NCBI RefSeq assembly: GCF_031755915.1
Contig: NC_083389.1
Coordinates: 26,543,501-26,607,500 of the forward strand
Reading direction: 5' to 3'
Length of the DNA stretch: 64,000 bases
From: Ziziphus jujuba
Taxonomy: Eukaryota > Streptophyta > Magnoliopsida > Rosales > Rhamnaceae
The position numbers and the translations under genes were made by a program. Of the stretch, positions 61,368 through 64,000 are shown piece after piece. The notes beneath the pieces were generated by a model. It made no database searches and had not been told where the DNA came from. It worked only from the letters and a program-made list of their open reading frames with translations. How positions within the stretch are numbered: position 1 is the stretch's first letter; every line of letters begins with the position of its first letter.

Positions 61368-64000
61368 TTTCTCCATCTAATCCTTAAGAGCATGAATTAC
61401 AGCAGGGACTCAAAGAACCTTCCTTGCATAGTTCAACTTGTTCAACACTAACCTACCCCGACTCCGAGCAAGGTTTTACATGAATTAAACATGCTCACGG
61501 GTAGGACTTTAGTCCCTATATCTATGGGATTCAACTCGGTATTTTGTTCAACTGAAATTCCTTTCTCTCCACCATGTCACGAATAAAGTGATATTTAATC
61601 TAAATGTGTTTAGATCTTTCATGAAACACAGGATTTTTGCAAAGGTGTATTGCACTTTGGCTGTCTGAATAAATCACAACTGGTTTATCTAATGCTCCCA
61701 GTTCCACCAGTAATCCTTTGATCCAAATAGCCTCCTTTACAGCATCTATCATTGCCATGAATTCAGCTTTAGTAGTTGATAAAGCTACCACTGGTTGCAA
61801 ATGTGACTTCCAGCTTACACAATTTTCACAAACAGTAAATCCATATGCAGAAATTGATTTTCTCGTCTCGATCCCCAGCATAATCTACATCTGTGTAAGC
61901 AAGTAACTTAACTTCATCTTGACTGCCTTTAAATAGCAATCCCTCATTCATAGTGAACTTCAAATACCTCATAAGCCATTTCACAGCATCCCAGTGACTT
62001 CTTCTAGGGTTTGACATAAACCTACTGAGAATGCTTACAGCATATGCCAGATCAGGTATAGTACTAATCATTAAGTACATAACAGATCCTATAGCACTAG
62101 AGTATGGCACATTATTCATATCTTCTTTTTCCTGTTCAGTTACTGGACATTGGTCTATGGACAATTTGTAATGTCCACCCAATGGAACACTCGCGGGGCT
62201 TGCTTCACTCATGTTAAATTTGGTGAGTACCTTTTGAATATATGTGGTTTGCTGAAGCTTCATTCTTTTATTTCTTTTGTCTCTAACAATAATCATTCCC
62301 AAAATCTTTCTAGCCTGCCCAAGTTCTCTCATATCAAACTCAGAACTGAGAGTTTGTTTTACAGAATTAATGACATTTCCATTAGGTCCTGCCAGCAACA
62401 TATCATCTACATAGAGAAGTAGATATACAGCATTTGAACTCATTGGATCTTTGAAATATAAGCAGCTGTCAAAACTACTCCTTCCAAAACCAGCTTTTAA
62501 TACAAAAGTATCAAATCTTCTATACCACTGCCTGGGATTGCTTCAAATTGTAGAGTGACTTTCTTAATAAGCATACCAGCTCTCCACCCTTTCTAGTAAC
62601 TTCATATCCCCATGGCTGCTTCATATAGATGATTTCTTCCAAATCTCCATGAAGGAAAGTAGTTTTAACATCTAATTGCTCTAATTCCCAATCATAATGA
62701 GTAACAAGAGAAAGTATAATTCAAATTGTATTATACTTGACTACAGGTGAGAAAATTTCATTATAATCTACACCCTCAACTTGTGTGAACCCTTTTGCCA
62801 CCAATCTTGCCTTGAACCTCACGGGATCAGTCTTAGTTAGCCATTCCTTAACTTTGTAGATCCACTTACAGTCCACAATCCTTTGATTTGAAGGAGTTAC
62901 TACCAAATCCCAAGTATGATTGTCATGTAGTGATTTTATCTCCTCATCCATGGCCTGTTTCCACTTTCTTGCAACTGTAGACCTCATAGCTTCTGTATAA
63001 CTCTTAGGTTCATTATTAGAAAAATCTTGAAAGCCAACCAAAGCATAATCTATGAAATCAGCATAGCTGTACTTCTTGCTTGGTATTACCCTTCGTTTGG
63101 CTCTATCTCGTGTCAAGAGATATCCAGGTCAAGAGATATCAGATTCTGTATGTAATGTAATACCTTCATTTTGAACTTTAGGCTCTTTCTCCTTTAGTGT
63201 CCCTTCTATGTGATGATCTGATATCTCAAGCTCAAAGACTGGTATATCCATCTGTCGTGTCTTCAATTGTTGTTCATTACTAAGACTTGCACTGTTAGTA
63301 ACCTTACAGGGCATAATATCTTCATTAAAAACAATATCCCTACTCATAATGACTTTGAATCCTTTAGACTCCCTATCCCAAAATCTATATCCTTTGACAC
63401 CTTGAGGGTAACCTAAGAAGACACACTTTAAACCTCTAGGTTTCAATTTTTCCTTTGACTGGTGTGCATATGCTGCACAACCAAAACTCTCAAATGACCA
63501 TAAATTGGTAACTTCCCTGACCATACAAACTTTGGTGACTGAAAATTCAAAGCTGTGGAAGGAGACAAATTAATAAGATGCATAGCAATCATTACTGCTT
63601 CTCTCCAAAACAATTTTGGTAACCCTAAAAACATGAACATACACCTTATTTTATCCAATAAGGTTCTGTTCATTCTCTCAGCAACTCCATTTTGCTGAGG
63701 AGTATGCTTTACTGTCCTATGTCTTAATATACCTTGAGTTTTGCAAAAATTATCAAATTCCATATTACAAAACTCAAGTCCATTGTCTGTTCTTAAAGCC
63801 TTCACAGACTTGTTTGCCTTGTTCTCAACCAGCAACTTCCACTCCTTAAATTTACTAAAAGCCTCATCTTTTGACTTCAGTAACAGTATCCAAACTTTCC
63901 TGGAATGATCATCTATTATGGACATAAAATATTTGTTTCCACTATGAGTAGAAACCTTGGCAGGACCCCAAAGATCAGCATGAACATAGTCTAGGACAAA
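61368..64000 (-). mobile_element. Ty1/copia (Tork/TNT1-like) retrotransposon, 3' half, decayed
   Basis: Minus-strand pol runs off the right edge. In order it has the integrase core (63925 down; IDDHSRK, ALRTDNGLEF, QQNGVAERMNRT), a frameshift near 63480, the integrase C-terminus (CVFLGYPQGVKGYRFWD), a 16 bp duplication with a stop at about 63129, the start of reverse transcriptase (ARLVAKGFTQVEGVDYNEIFSPVV) with a stop at 62721, a stop-rich stretch, the catalytic YVDDM of reverse transcriptase (ORF from 62443), and RNase H (ALSTTKAEFMAM, YSDSQSAIHL; to 61600). Integrase precedes reverse transcriptase, which defines copia. At least four frame breaks make it inactive. Gag and protease should lie beyond position 64000. 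Confidence 0.93.
61600..63925 (-). pseudogene. Copia pol polyprotein remnant (integrase, RT, RNase H)
   Basis: The five open segments (63925-63443, 63524-63129, 63116-62721, 62443-61826 and 61881-61600) are consecutive parts of one broken polyprotein. The integrase acidic residues (in DDHS, TDNG and AERMNRT) and the reverse-transcriptase aspartates in YVDDM remain, but frameshifts and stops separate the domains. The RNase H segment overlaps the reverse-transcriptase ORF end in another frame through an indel near 61870. Confidence 0.9.

Overview
The window is nuclear DNA of a flowering plant, almost certainly a eudicot. Genes have many GT-AG introns, intergenic DNA is very AT-rich, plant-only families are present (DYW-type PPR protein, the SNF4 beta-gamma subunit, a CC-NB-LRR protein, the strigolactone enzyme LBO), and several plant transposon classes occur. 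I cannot name the species.

Layout. 0.2-0.6 kb holds a putative MITE. 0.84-7.02 kb is a large Mutator-like element with roughly 600-680 bp terminal inverted repeats (TIRs). It carries a decayed 3-ketoacyl-CoA thiolase gene fragment, antisense pieces of a second gene, and a nested 808 bp LTR-type insertion whose two LTRs are inverted. 7.05-8.04 kb is a second, 1 kb TIR element; both TIR elements sit between (TA)n tracts. 9.77-12.86 kb is a broken NLR resistance gene with one nonsense codon and a 432 bp solo LTR flanked by a 5 bp target duplication. 14.15-16.04 kb (minus) is a small five-exon gene for a lysine-rich protein. 17.13-22.70 kb (minus) is an intact 13-exon SNF4 gene. 26.63-35.51 kb (plus) is an intact 11-exon CW-type zinc-finger gene. 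37.65-39.58 kb (minus) is an intronless DYW PPR gene. 42.64-44.02 kb (plus) is a four-exon 2-oxoglutarate dioxygenase gene matching LBO. 47.26-51.61 kb (minus) is an intact 19-exon CUL1 gene.

From about 53.7 kb to the end the window is mostly transposons and gene debris. A gag-protease-only Ty3/gypsy derivative with two 521 bp LTRs that I read as identical has inserted into a tRNA-derived SINE-like sequence. After it come intron-containing partial copies of CUL1 and then of the CW gene, both parents being in this same window. The CW fragment is cut off by the 3' LTR of a decayed Ty1/copia element that runs off the right edge.

The intact genes are not an operon. They act in sugar/energy signalling (SNF4), histone-mark reading (CW protein), organelle RNA editing (PPR), strigolactone synthesis (LBO) and SCF ubiquitin ligation (CUL1). 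SCF complexes mediate strigolactone, auxin and jasmonate responses, so LBO and CUL1 lie in connected pathways, but their proximity is probably coincidental. I found no operon-like, CRISPR-like or clearly new biochemical system. The best candidates for unusual biology are the gene-carrying TIR element, the inverted-LTR insertion and the CUL1/CW chimeric duplication. Exon coordinates were derived by hand from splice sites and reading phase.
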